Below, piece after piece: positions 24,282 to 33,335 of a DNA stretch of 64,000 bases. Position 1 is the stretch's first letter; every line of letters begins with the position of its first letter. Made by a program: the position numbers and the translations under genes. The DNA is from Fretibacter sp964410285. GTDB taxonomy: Bacteria; Pseudomonadota; Alphaproteobacteria; Caulobacterales; Maricaulaceae. Where the stretch lies: assembly GCA_964410285.1 (NCBI GenBank), contig CAYPFR010000001.1, positions 620,001-684,000 of the forward strand, written 5' to 3'. The notes beneath the pieces were generated by a model. That model was not told where the DNA came from. It saw nothing but the letters and a program-made list of their open reading frames with translations, and made no database searches.

Positions 24282-27115
24282 TAGCGCCCCCCCTCGTCAA
24301 TCGCGTCTTGCGCGCGGCCCAAATCGCGCAGTCTTTTCTCGCGCTGCTCTATGCGTAAAATCAATTCCTTGGCATGGACTTGATCGGCTTTGTAATTACC
24401 CGAAAGGGCATACATGGCCAGATTGACCCCGAAACGTATGGCATATTCGCGCTGGCGCGGCATTTGCGATTCCAGTGAGATCAAAAACTCGCCGTCCTCG
24501 GACGCGGCCCATCCTGCGGCCCAATCATTTGCTCCGATAATCACAGAGGACACGCCGTCCTGCGCCGTGCCATTTCTGTTTTTATCCACCCAGACTTTGC
24601 CATTGGCCCAGCGCCCCGGAAAATTCGTCAGCAGATAAAAGGATTTGGTTAGAACATGATCATCAGGCACAGGGCCTATCTGCGGAATATCAAGGGACTT
24701 TGTCACGGCCGTTAGCCCGGGATGTTTGGCCGTGCCAAGAAGGTCACGGTCGCCCTGATCGCGCGTATCAAACACAATCGTACCGCCCGCTGCCATATAG
24801 GCATTCAGCGCACTGGAGGCGGCATCTGAAAGCTCTGGCGCGGCGCGCTCTACAGGAAAATAGAGAAAGGGATAAAAGACAAGCGGATCCGTGCCGGGCG
24901 TTACGCCCCGTGCGCCAACCGGTTCGATTGTGGTGCGATTGGTAAGTTCATTTGCAAGACTTTTCATCGCCGCCTCAGAGAGGCTATCGGTGCGGGAATT
25001 ACCTGTTTTTACATAAGCTAAATGCAGCCCAAGAGCCTCGGTGACGCCGCCCGTATCTTCGCTTGACTGCGCGCGCGCTGGCGCCGCAAACAAAAGAGCG
25101 GGCAGTATAAAGACGAGCGTGAGCCCAAGGGCGACGCCTTTGCCCGCTGATCTTTTTAGTGGGGTTTTAAACGGGGGGCGTAAATATCCAAGCCGGCCTG
25201 AGGAGAGTAGGGAAAACAGGACGTCAAGGCTAAGCATAAGAAGGGCAATTGCGAGCAATATACCGCCGAGTGTTTGGGTTTTCGGCGCGGTGTAATTCTG
25301 CGCCTTCACGCCCGCAATGGAGGGTATTAGGGAAATTTTTTCTGGCGCGGCGGCGTTGCGCGCACGGCGGCGCACGCCTTGCCGGTAAAGGCCCGCTGGA
25401 TGGGCTGCCGAGATCGGAGCGGTGTCAAAGCGGTCCTCGGGCAGCACTTGCGCGGAGAGGGGCGGAGCGGTCAAACGCCCAAACCCGCTTAGAACGCGGT
25501 CCGGCGCCCAGTCAGACCCATCCGAGCTTTGCGTGGGCGCAGCGGCGCTATTGGCGAGGGGTAAGAGGCGGCGCAGCATCTCAACATAAAGCCCGCCCAC
25601 GGCAAGATTTGACCATTCCGGCCCCGCCGTAACATGGAAAAACACCACCCGCCCAAGCCCGCGCGCCGATGATGTGACAATGGGGGAGCCATCATCCAGA
25701 CGCGCCCATGTGCGGGCGTCAGTTTGCGCGCCAGGCTGCGCCATGATTTGGCGGCTCACGGTTATATCCTCTGGAATTTTCAGTCCGAAAAAGGGGCTTT
25801 GCGCGGGGAAGGGGGAAAGCTGCTGCGGGTCCTCCCATGCCAGCGCACCGCCCAGCTCCCGCCCACCGCTGCGAATATCGACGGGCAGTAATTTATCTGG
25901 CCGTGCGGCGAGTTTGGGTCCCGCAAAGCGGATCAATAGACCTCCGGTCTCAACATAATCGATAATTTCTTGGCTGTCTTCGCGGGCGCTATCGGGCATG
26001 ATAATAATCGAGGGCGCAATTGGAAGAAGTTCATTCAAGCTGCCTGAGAAAATATCTGCATAGGGGGTGAGCGCTGTCTTGGCGTAAAAGGAATCGGATA
26101 ATAGCGGGTTGGCGCTATCTTTGCCTGTCGTCATGATACCGATCACGGGCCGGCCCCAACTATCATCCAATAGCTTGACCGCACCTGCGCTCGCAATGCC
26201 TGCGGCGCGCAATGTGGCGACTCGATTTCGCAGATCCGCTGGCAACTCAAATTCAGCTTCGGCGCGGTCTTGGCCGATAGAAAACCTCAGCGGGGCGCGC
26301 GCAATCACGCTGCCGCCGCGGCCGTGGGCCGTCACCTCAGCCGTGCGGGCGCTGCCTGCACCAATATTATGGTAAACCGCGCGAAAGCCCGAGCCTGTCT
26401 CTGCGACGTTGCCGGAAATTAGTGGCAGATTTTCCGGTAAGGGCGTCAAGCGTTCCGTGCGCGTCGCCTGTGATAGGGCGCGGCCCAAGGTTTCGGCGCC
26501 GCCAAAGTCAAGGCCAGAAGAGAGCCATAGCGCCTCTGCGCCCGATATATCGACGCCGGCAAGCTTTTCGGCAGCGGCGGCGCGGCTGGAGGCAAGGCCT
26601 GTGGGGCGCAGTGATTTTACCTGTAGCATAGCCTCCTCGGCGGGACCAAATTTTGGCGCGCGTTCGCCCCCGCTCTGCGCAGGCTCTGTGAGGACAATCA
26701 TGACCTCCAGATTGTCTCGGCGGGCTTTGGCGATGCGGGCCTCGGCGGTGCGCATGATGGGTGTCCAATTCGCCGCCGCGTCCCAACCCGTATCAATTAT
26801 GAGCGCTAGCGGACGGGACGTGCCGTCGGTTTTTGCGCCAATGACAGGCGCGGCCAAGGCGACAGCAATGATTGCCGCTAGCAGCAAGCGGTAGATCAGC
26901 AGCCAGAGCGGCGTGCTATCTGGCGTTTCCTCGTCGGTCATGACATCTTGCAAAATACGCAAAGGCGGGAACTCCGCCTCTTTGGGCCGGGGCGGAGTGA
27001 TTTGCAAAATCCACCAGATAAGCGGCAGCGCCAATAGACCCAAAAGCGCGAGCGGGGCTAAAAAGCTAATCGGGCCAATGGCAAATTGCGCGGCAGTCAG
27101 AAGCGCGGGGCTCAT
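24281..27115 (-). CDS. BatA-like N-terminus fused to DUF4159 domain, large membrane protein
   Basis: A 944-residue protein. It starts with an aerotolerance-regulator (BatA) N-terminal region with two helices (about 18-40 and 66-92), then a vWA-like segment in which the metal motif is degenerate (IIDTGWDAA instead of DxSxS), a central amidotransferase-like region, a helix near 615-635, a second hydrophobic segment near 655-680 ending LLFAAPARAQSS, and finally a DUF4159 domain (about 690-910). The second segment looks like an internal signal peptide, suggesting fusion of two ancestral genes. It overlaps DUF58 upstream by four bases (ATGA). Orthologues are common in Alphaproteobacteria; the exact function is unknown. 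Confidence 0.8.
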   Translation of the reverse strand: MSPALLTAAQFAIGPISFLAPLALLGLLALPLIWWILQITPPRPKEAEFPPLRILQDVMTDEETPDSTPLWLLIYRLLLAAIIAVALAAPVIGAKTDGTSRPLALIIDTGWDAAANWTPIMRTAEARIAKARRDNLEVMIVLTEPAQSGGERAPKFGPAEEAMLQVKSLRPTGLASSRAAAAEKLAGVDISGAEALWLSSGLDFGGAETLGRALSQATRTERLTPLPENLPLISGNVAETGSGFRAVYHNIGAGSARTAEVTAHGRGGSVIARAPLRFSIGQDRAEAEFELPADLRNRVATLRAAGIASAGAVKLLDDSWGRPVIGIMTTGKDSANPLLSDSFYAKTALTPYADIFSGSLNELLPIAPSIIIMPDSAREDSQEIIDYVETGGLLIRFAGPKLAARPDKLLPVDIRSGGRELGGALAWEDPQQLSPFPAQSPFFGLKIPEDITVSRQIMAQPGAQTDARTWARLDDGSPIVTSSARGLGRVVFFHVTAGPEWSNLAVGGLYVEMLRRLLPLANSAAAPTQSSDGSDWAPDRVLSGFGRLTAPPLSAQVLPEDRFDTAPISAAHPAGLYRQGVRRRARNAAAPEKISLIPSIAGVKAQNYTAPKTQTLGGILLAIALLMLSLDVLFSLLSSGRLGYLRPPFKTPLKRSAGKGVALGLTLVFILPALLFAAPARAQSSEDTGGVTEALGLHLAYVKTGNSRTDSLSEAAMKSLANELTNRTTIEPVGARGVTPGTDPLVFYPFLYFPVERAAPELSDAASSALNAYMAAGGTIVFDTRDQGDRDLLGTAKHPGLTAVTKSLDIPQIGPVPDDHVLTKSFYLLTNFPGRWANGKVWVDKNRNGTAQDGVSSVIIGANDWAAGWAASEDGEFLISLESQMPRQREYAIRFGVNLAMYALSGNYKADQVHAKELILRIEQREKRLRDLGRAQDAIDEGGR

Positions 27116-28026
27116 AGCGCCTCTCCCGATAAAGCCATATAGGCGCTGGTCAGCGCTACGCTGGGCGGGGCGTCCGTTTCATGGGTGATAAGCGGCCAAT
27201 CCAGCCGCCGCGCAACCTCGGACAAATTTCCGCAATGGGCCTTAAACTTTTGTCGGTAGTCCTCGCGCGCTTGTTCGGCGCGGCCCACCAGCAAGGGAGC
27301 CAAGGTCTCGCCGATCGTTTTCCGGCCCCCCGGAAGGCGAAGTTTAAGCCGTCCTCTATACGGAAAATCCCGTTCGGCAGGATCAATAATTTGCAGCAGG
27401 ATACCTTTGGCGGGGCGGGCGGATAATTTGGCAAGCCGCGCGGCCCAGACGTCGCTGCCCTCAAGGAAATCACTGGCAATAACCAGCCGGGCATGAGCCG
27501 GTATATCGGCGCCGAGTGTTTCAATCGGACCTTCACTGGCGGCAAGGCGCAGGGCAATCCGCTCAAGGCCAAGCCGTCCCGTGCGGGGTATATTCGTCTC
27601 GCCCATAACCGCGCAGCGCTCGCCCGCCCGCATGAGCAAAATCGCCAGCGCCATAGACAGCATAGATGCGCGGTCTTGCTTGGTAGGAAGGGCCGCTCTG
27701 CCGCTAGGGGCAGACGTCCAGTCCATGCCTGCATTGCCGTCCCGCCAGAAATAAACGGTATTGGCCGCCTCCCATTCATTTTCGCGCACATATAACTGAG
27801 CGCCGCGTGCGGAGCGCCGCCAGTCAATGCGGCTGGCCGCGTCAGAACTGTGATAGTTTCGATATTCCCAAAAAGTCTCGCCTTGGCCCGCGCGTCGGCG
27901 GCCATGCACGCCTTGGGTGACAATGGCGGCCACGCGCTGCGCCTGCGCCAGCAAATGCGGGTAGGGCGCGGCAAGCTGCTCGGCGTGCCTGCGAAGGACC
28001 ATAGCTTTCGGGGCGTTGACGGGCAC
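27112..28026 (-). CDS. DUF58 domain-containing protein (moxR operon)
   Basis: A 304-residue protein with the DUF58 core: YRNYHSSDAASRIDWRRSAR near residue 51, then LYVRENEWEA, the usual signature of this family. DUF58 proteins are almost always encoded next to MoxR AAA ATPases and vWA proteins and are thought to help in MoxR-dependent assembly of metal-enzyme or envelope complexes. The gene starts with GTG at 28026, directly after the moxR TAA, so translation is coupled. It overlaps the next gene by ATGA. No membrane helix is obvious. Confidence 0.88.
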   Translation of the reverse strand: MPVNAPKAMVLRRHAEQLAAPYPHLLAQAQRVAAIVTQGVHGRRRAGQGETFWEYRNYHSSDAASRIDWRRSARGAQLYVRENEWEAANTVYFWRDGNAGMDWTSAPSGRAALPTKQDRASMLSMALAILLMRAGERCAVMGETNIPRTGRLGLERIALRLAASEGPIETLGADIPAHARLVIASDFLEGSDVWAARLAKLSARPAKGILLQIIDPAERDFPYRGRLKLRLPGGRKTIGETLAPLLVGRAEQAREDYRQKFKAHCGNLSEVARRLDWPLITHETDAPPSVALTSAYMALSGEAL

Positions 28027-29043
28027 TTATGTAAGGGAGTCTTTCAAGGCCGTGATTGTATCATCAATTGTCATGCCGTCCGCGCGCGCCGCAAAATTAA
28101 GCGCCATTCTGTGCTGCAAGACAGGCTGTGCAAGCTCTAGCACATCATCCACGCTCGGGGAAAGCCGCCCTTCCATTAAGGCTTTGGCGCGGCAGGCCAG
28201 CATAAGCGCTTGTCCTGCCCGCGGGCCAGGCCCCCAAGAGACATGTTTGCGAACGCTCTCAAGCGCGCTTTGATCAGGCCGGGCATTGCGGGTTAGGGTC
28301 AGGATCGCTTCGAGGACTTTCTCGCCCACAGGTAATTTGCGCACAAGTAGCTGCATATCTTGGAGCTGCTTGGGACTCATGGCCGCTTTGGGCTTGGCTG
28401 TGTGGGCGCCCGTTGTCGCAATTAAAATCGCCCGCTCGGTTTCCAGCGCCGGAAAGTCGACATTGATCTGAAACAAAAAACGGTCAAGCTGCGCCTCGGG
28501 CAAGGGATAGGTGCCCTCTTGCTCGATCGGGTTTTGGGTCGCGAGGACATGAAAAGGCGCGGGCAGATCATGGCGCGCGCCGGCAATCGTCACAAAACGC
28601 TCTTGCATGGCTTGCAGTAAAGCCGATTGGGTGCGCGGACTGGCGCGGTTGATTTCGTCAGCCATCAACAATTGACAAAAAACTGGCCCGGGGATGAAGC
28701 GGAAACTGCGCTTACCCTTTGCGCCTTCCTCGAGAACTTCGGAGCCTGTGATATCTGCGGGCATAAGATCTGGGGTGAACTGGATACGTTTGCCGTCAAG
28801 GCCCATGACTGTACCAATGGTCTCCACCAGTAGAGTTTTCGCAAGGCCGGGAACCCCCACCAAAAGCGCATGCCCGCCCGAAAGCAGAGCGGTCAGAGCA
28901 AGGGCGACGACTTTGTCTTGACCGAGAACAGATGTGCCAATGGCAGCGCGGGCCAAGGCCAGCTTTTGGCTAGCTTTCTCCGCCGATTTCTCAAGGGCGG
29001 CTGTCATTTGGGGCGTGGATTTCTTAGTGTTTTGCAGGCTCAT
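28027..29043 (-). CDS. MoxR-family AAA+ ATPase
   Basis: A 338-residue AAA+ ATPase. Walker A is GVPGLAKT near residue 60, Walker B is LLMADEINRASPRTQSALL near residue 127, and sensor I follows in LATQNPIEQEGTYPLPEAQ near residue 168. MoxR proteins act as chaperones that mature enzyme complexes, usually with DUF58 and vWA partners, which follow here in the classic order. It is the first gene of a leftward four-gene operon with contacting or overlapping junctions. The gap to the divergent DUF1285 gene (29044-29126) must hold its promoter. The client is unknown. Confidence 0.92.
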   Translation of the reverse strand: MSLQNTKKSTPQMTAALEKSAEKASQKLALARAAIGTSVLGQDKVVALALTALLSGGHALLVGVPGLAKTLLVETIGTVMGLDGKRIQFTPDLMPADITGSEVLEEGAKGKRSFRFIPGPVFCQLLMADEINRASPRTQSALLQAMQERFVTIAGARHDLPAPFHVLATQNPIEQEGTYPLPEAQLDRFLFQINVDFPALETERAILIATTGAHTAKPKAAMSPKQLQDMQLLVRKLPVGEKVLEAILTLTRNARPDQSALESVRKHVSWGPGPRAGQALMLACRAKALMEGRLSPSVDDVLELAQPVLQHRMALNFAARADGMTIDDTITALKDSLT

Positions 29044-29126
29044 AAATCTCTCAAATCATCTTGGCGGCGCAGGCGCGCCTATTTCTTACTGCTTTAGCAG
29101 AATTTACACTAGGAATGACATCACTA

Positions 29127-29744
29127 ATGCGTAAAACTTTGTTCATGAATACCGAATTCTCTCTGTCTGATCTAATGCAGGCGATTAAGGACTCTGAGTC
29201 TGGCAAACGCCCCGTTGAAAGCTGGAATCCGTCGTTTTGCGGGGAGATTGATATTGTCATCAAAGCAGACGGATCATGGTGGCATGAGGGGTCGCGAATT
29301 GGGCGGGCGGGCTTGATCGGTCTTTTTGCCTCCGTCCTGCGCAAGGATGAGGATGGGCTGACCTATCTTGTGACCCCCGCCGAGAAGCTATTGATTACCG
29401 TCGAGCGCGCGCATTTTATTGCCACGCGCGTTGACATAAGCGGGACCGGCAAGGATATGCGCCTGTTTTTCACCACAGATTACGGCGGCACAGTGCAGGC
29501 GGGTCCGGGCCATCCCTTGCGAGTTGAGACAGACCCGCAGACGTTAGAGCCTGCCCCCTTTGTCAATGTGCGCGGACGGCTTGAGGCGGCGCTAACCCGG
29601 TCTGTATTTTATGAACTGGCCGAACATGCCGCGGAAATCCAGACAGATGAAGGGCCGCAGCTCGGCGTCTACAGCGGGGGCGTGTTCTTCCCGCTGGGCC
29701 CTCCGGCAGCTCATCTTGGTGTGACCCCTAATGCAAAAGCATAG
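29127..29744 (+). CDS. DUF1285 domain-containing protein
   Basis: A 205-residue protein with the DUF1285 pattern: IDIVIKADGSWWHEGSRIGR near residue 40 followed by LVTPAEKLLITVE and a C-terminal LGVYSGGVFFPLG. Members are widespread in Alpha- and Gammaproteobacteria and often stand before a CoA-type Nudix gene, as here. The function is not established. Several in-frame starts exist (29061, 29115, 29127, 29145); 29127 is a compromise with AGGA upstream at 29111. The end overlaps the Nudix gene by 14 bases. Confidence 0.82.
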   Translation: MRKTLFMNTEFSLSDLMQAIKDSESGKRPVESWNPSFCGEIDIVIKADGSWWHEGSRIGRAGLIGLFASVLRKDEDGLTYLVTPAEKLLITVERAHFIATRVDISGTGKDMRLFFTTDYGGTVQAGPGHPLRVETDPQTLEPAPFVNVRGRLEAALTRSVFYELAEHAAEIQTDEGPQLGVYSGGVFFPLGPPAAHLGVTPNAKA

Positions 29745-30333
29745 CCCGCTTATCCGCCGCGTCGCCGCGGCCCTGCTGCCGCTTCGCATTGAGGACGGAA
29801 CGGATGAGGTGAAACGAGAGGGCCAAAGGCGTGCCTCGGTTCTTATGCCATTGGTCGAGCGCAGGGCGGGCTGGCAGGTTCTCCTTACCCAGCGCCCAAT
29901 CACCATGCCGCGCCATCCGGGGCAAATCAGTTTTCCGGGTGGGCGGCGCGAGCATGATGAAAGCGCGCTGGAGGCGGCCCTACGCGAAACCGATGAGGAA
30001 ATTGGCGTGCCGCCAGCCGCGGTTGATGTGCTGGGGCGTCTCCCGAGCTTTAACGCCGTGAGCGATTACCGCGTAACGCCTTTTGTGGGCATTATAGATC
30101 CCGCCGCCAAGATTACGCGTGATCCTCGCGAAGTAGATGAGGTTTTCGAAGTCCCGTTTTCATTTCTGATGGGAGCGGATAATCACATTGCGCGTGATGT
30201 CCATTTTGACGGTCAAGATCATCGGCTTTATGATATGCCCTATGAGGGCGAGGACGGGGTGCGCCGCAATATATGGGGTATGACCGCAATGATTATGCGC
30301 CGACTCTATGAGAGGGGGTTTGCTGATGATTAG
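29731..30333 (+). CDS. Nudix hydrolase, CoA pyrophosphatase type
   Basis: A 200-residue hydrolase. It has the NudL-type preface RHPGQISFPGG near residue 62 followed by a full Nudix box (G-x5-E-x7-RE-x2-EE-x-G, ending ETDEEIGV) near residues 72-94, which binds the metal that cleaves a pyrophosphate bond. Members hydrolyse CoA and its derivatives to phosphopantetheine and 3',5'-ADP. It overlaps DUF1285 and the deacetylase gene at its two ends, so the four genes to cca form one operon. The precise substrate is inferred from the signature. Confidence 0.88.
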   Translation: MQKHSPLIRRVAAALLPLRIEDGTDEVKREGQRRASVLMPLVERRAGWQVLLTQRPITMPRHPGQISFPGGRREHDESALEAALRETDEEIGVPPAAVDVLGRLPSFNAVSDYRVTPFVGIIDPAAKITRDPREVDEVFEVPFSFLMGADNHIARDVHFDGQDHRLYDMPYEGEDGVRRNIWGMTAMIMRRLYERGFADD

Positions 30334-31249
30334 CCGTAGACACGTTCTGAACATCGGCGGCGCCTTCGGGGTGAGCGCGTTACTTAGCGGCTGCGCGCCG
30401 TCCAAATTGCCGCGAAAACGGATTGCCCTGACGCTGGATGATTTTGATCTTGGCTTTTCTGAATTACTCAGTCCCAAAGCGCGTAATGCCGCGATACTTC
30501 AGGCGTTTGCGGCCCATAATCACAAAGCGGCAGGTTTTGTGACAGGGAAGAATGTCGACACGGATTTTGGACGAGAGGTCGTTTCAAGCTGGTCGGAGGC
30601 AGGTCACCTAATCGGGAATCATACATGGTCGCATAAAAACTCGAGCCAAGAAGACATTCCGCTTATTCAGGCCGATATTTTAAAAAACCATGACTATCTT
30701 TCTGGCGTTCCGGGATATGAAAAAATCTTTCGTTTCCCATTCCTCGCAGAGGGCGGCACGCCGGAAAAAGTTGCGCTTTACCGCGAGTTTTTAAATGCAT
30801 ACGGGTTTGCCAACGCGCCCGTTACCATTGACTCTCTGGACTGGTTTATCTCAGCCCGCATGGAAGCCCGCCTTCAGCAAGATGCGCAGGCCGATATCAA
30901 GGGTTATGGCGATTACTATATTCAATTTGTGCTTGATGTCGCCAATCAAAAAGAGGATCTCGCGCGCCGTCTCGGTTATAATGAGCTGCCGCACGCCTTA
31001 TTAATACACCACAATATTTTAAATGGAGTCTTCCTTGAGGCTGTGATGGACGCGCTGGCCTTGGATGGCTGGGACTTTGTGGATGCGCGGGAGATGTTCG
31101 CGCACCCGCTTTATAGGCTAACGCCGCAAACGCCTAATCGTGGGCGCAGCGTGCTGTCCGTATTGGCGCAGGAGGCGGGTATTGCCCATAATTATCCGAA
31201 AAAATATTACGGGTTTGGCAAAGCTGAAATGGAAAGATTGGGGCTGTGA
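30326..31249 (+). CDS. Polysaccharide-deacetylase-like lipoprotein with Tat-type signal
   Basis: A 307-residue protein. The start MISRRHVLNIGG has a twin-arginine motif (SRRHVL) and the signal ends in the lipobox LLSGC at residues 18-22, so it is probably a Tat-exported lipoprotein. The mature part begins RIALTLDDFD, the Asp-bearing first motif of NodB/polysaccharide deacetylases, followed by GHLIGNHTWSHKN, the His-x3-His metal motif. Such enzymes remove acetyl groups from glycans. It starts inside the end of the Nudix gene (eight-base overlap) and runs up to cca. The upstream ATG at 30308 gives no better signal. Confidence 0.8.
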   Translation: MISRRHVLNIGGAFGVSALLSGCAPSKLPRKRIALTLDDFDLGFSELLSPKARNAAILQAFAAHNHKAAGFVTGKNVDTDFGREVVSSWSEAGHLIGNHTWSHKNSSQEDIPLIQADILKNHDYLSGVPGYEKIFRFPFLAEGGTPEKVALYREFLNAYGFANAPVTIDSLDWFISARMEARLQQDAQADIKGYGDYYIQFVLDVANQKEDLARRLGYNELPHALLIHHNILNGVFLEAVMDALALDGWDFVDAREMFAHPLYRLTPQTPNRGRSVLSVLAQEAGIAHNYPKKYYGFGKAEMERLGL

Positions 31250-31254
31250 CGAAG

Positions 31255-32490
31255 ATGAGTGAGCTGATTTTAAACCCCGATGAAAATTTGTGGATGCGCG
31301 GCGCGGGTGTTGAGGTGATTTTCAAGGCCTTGCCCCAAGGCAGCACGCGATTTGTTGGCGGCTGCGTGCGCAATGCGGTTATGGGCCGTGAGGCTAGTGA
31401 TATTGATTTGGCCACAGAGCTTACGCCGGACGCGGTTGTCAGCGCGCTGGAGGCGGCGGGTATTCGCCATATTCCGACAGGAATTGATCACGGTACCGTC
31501 ACGGCAATTTTTGAAAAACGTCCCTATGAAATCACCAGCTTGCGCCGCGACGTCAAGACCGATGGCCGGCGCGCCGTGGTTGCCTTTACCACGGACTGGG
31601 CGGAGGATGCCCAGCGCCGCGACCTGACTTTCAATGCACTTTATGCGGATTACAGTGGGCGTGTTTTTGATCCCACTGGACTTGGGCTGATTGACCTTGC
31701 TGAGCGGCGTTTTCGCTTTGTTGGCAATGCGGGCGCCCGCGTGAGAGAAGACTATCTGCGCATATTGCGCTATTTTCGCTTTTTGGCATGGTATGGCGAA
31801 GGCGGCACGGCAGAGGCCGCGTCGCTCGCGGCGTGCCGTGACCACGCGTCGGGATTATCGACTTTATCTGCCGAGCGCGTTTGGAGCGAAATCAAAAAAC
31901 TTCTCAGCGCGCCGTCCCCTGCGCGGGCTGTACGCATAATGTTGACCCAAAATGTCCTTGAAGAGATTTTGCCCGAGGCCAGTAATGCCGAGGGACTTGA
32001 GCGCCTTGCCGCGCTTGAGCGTCGCGAGGGGCTAGGCGCAGATCCGCTTTTGCGCCTTATGGCGATGGCGTCTCGCGATCCGTTGCAAATCGCGCGGCTT
32101 GTCAAACGGCTGAAAATGTCAAAAGCTGAAACCACCCGCCTTATGGGCTGGGCGATGGATAGCGCGGCGCTGGATCCCCACAGCAGCGAGAGGGACAAGC
32201 GCGCGGCTATCTACGGCGCCGGGGCGCAGCCGATTATGGACCGCGCGCGTCTTCGCGCCGCAGGCGAGGAAGATCCCATCAAAGCCGCCCGCTGGCTTGG
32301 ATATAGTGAATTGGCAGAAAGATGGACGCCGCCGGAGTTTCCCTTAACGGGCAAAGATATGCTCAAGGCGGGTGCGCAGCCGGGCGCGGCCATGGGGAAA
32401 AAACTCGAAGCGCTCAAAGCGCTCTGGGTGCGGAGTGATTTTACTGCCGACAAAGCCAAATTACTTATGGCGTTAAGCTTGCTTAAGTGA
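31255..32490 (+). CDS. cca: CCA tRNA nucleotidyltransferase / poly(A) polymerase family
   Basis: A 411-residue class II nucleotidyltransferase that adds or repairs the tRNA 3' CCA end. The catalytic head is near residues 31-50: VGGCVRNAVMGREASDIDLA, with the GG and DxD motifs. Then come the ERxxRDLTFNA-like block (AQRRDLTFNALY near 121), the RxxEDxLRxxRxxRF-like REDYLRILRYFRF near 162, and a C-terminal helical domain. ATG 31255 follows GAAG; GTG at 31246 overlapping the previous stop is an alternative. Last gene of the DUF1285-Nudix-deacetylase-cca group. Confidence 0.92.
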   Translation: MSELILNPDENLWMRGAGVEVIFKALPQGSTRFVGGCVRNAVMGREASDIDLATELTPDAVVSALEAAGIRHIPTGIDHGTVTAIFEKRPYEITSLRRDVKTDGRRAVVAFTTDWAEDAQRRDLTFNALYADYSGRVFDPTGLGLIDLAERRFRFVGNAGARVREDYLRILRYFRFLAWYGEGGTAEAASLAACRDHASGLSTLSAERVWSEIKKLLSAPSPARAVRIMLTQNVLEEILPEASNAEGLERLAALERREGLGADPLLRLMAMASRDPLQIARLVKRLKMSKAETTRLMGWAMDSAALDPHSSERDKRAAIYGAGAQPIMDRARLRAAGEEDPIKAARWLGYSELAERWTPPEFPLTGKDMLKAGAQPGAAMGKKLEALKALWVRSDFTADKAKLLMALSLLK

Positions 32491-32594
32491 TCCCCGCAGA
32501 TCGGCTGAATTAAATTCGCAGCTTTCCTGACAAAAATCTGGCGGTTGACGCGCGTCCTCCCTATACCGAAGCTTAAATATACTCTGGAGTCGTT

Positions 32595-33332
32595 ATGTCT
32601 TATCTCGTTCTTGTGCGCCATGGCCAAAGCCAATGGAATTTGGAAAACCGTTTCACCGGATGGGTGGATGTGGACTTGACGGCCGCCGGCGTGCGCGAGG
32701 CCAAAAAGGCGGGCAAGCTTTTGGCGAAAAAAGACATCGTTTTTGACGCAGCCTTTACAAGCTACCAAAAGCGCGCCGTCAAAACGCTTTGGCTCACGCT
32801 TGAGGCGCTTGATCAAATGCATATGACCGTCACCAAAGACTGGCATTTAAATGAGCGCCACTACGGAGCGCTGACAGGGCTGAATAAGCAGGAAACGCGC
32901 GATAAGCATGGTGATGAGCAGGTTCATATATGGCGCAGGAGCTTTGATGTGCCGCCGCCGCAAATTGATCTGGAGAGTGAATTTCATCCTCGCCATGACC
33001 GTAAATATGCTGCAATTGATCCTCGTGAGCTGCCAACGGGCGAGAGCCTGAAAATCACGACAGAGCGCGTGCTGCCCTATTTCGAAGATCAAATGCTGCC
33101 GTTTATTCGCGCGGGGGCCAATATCATTGTGTCCGCTCATGGAAATTCTCTGCGCGCGCTGATGAAGCGTTTGTTTAATGTGGCTGATGCGGACATTCCC
33201 GGCTTTGAATTTCCGACCGGAAATCCGCTTTTGATTGAACTTGAGGACGGCACGATGAATATCAAATCAGCCGCCTATTTGGACAAAAAACGTGCCAAAG
33301 CGCTGCCGCCTATTCCGGCTAAAACCGCCTAG
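32595..33332 (+). CDS. gpmA: 2,3-bisphosphoglycerate-dependent phosphoglycerate mutase
   Basis: GpmA interconverts 3- and 2-phosphoglycerate in lower glycolysis, the part of metabolism that drains the Entner-Doudoroff route. The 245-residue product has the phosphohistidine motif LVRHGQSQWNLENRFTGW at residues 6-23, NERHYGALTGLNK near residue 88, and a second His in VSAHGNSLRAL near residue 183. These are standard dPGM features. It begins 104 bases after cca and its own promoter could lie there. ribD-like DNA follows after three bases. Confidence 0.94.
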   Translation: MSYLVLVRHGQSQWNLENRFTGWVDVDLTAAGVREAKKAGKLLAKKDIVFDAAFTSYQKRAVKTLWLTLEALDQMHMTVTKDWHLNERHYGALTGLNKQETRDKHGDEQVHIWRRSFDVPPPQIDLESEFHPRHDRKYAAIDPRELPTGESLKITTERVLPYFEDQMLPFIRAGANIIVSAHGNSLRALMKRLFNVADADIPGFEFPTGNPLLIELEDGTMNIKSAAYLDKKRAKALPPIPAKTA

Positions 33333-33335
33333 CCT

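Noticed and set aside
23725..24426. A 233-codon plus-strand frame across the moxR operon junction
   Set aside because: It is antisense to two well-supported genes and has biased Arg/Ser/Pro composition without a domain.
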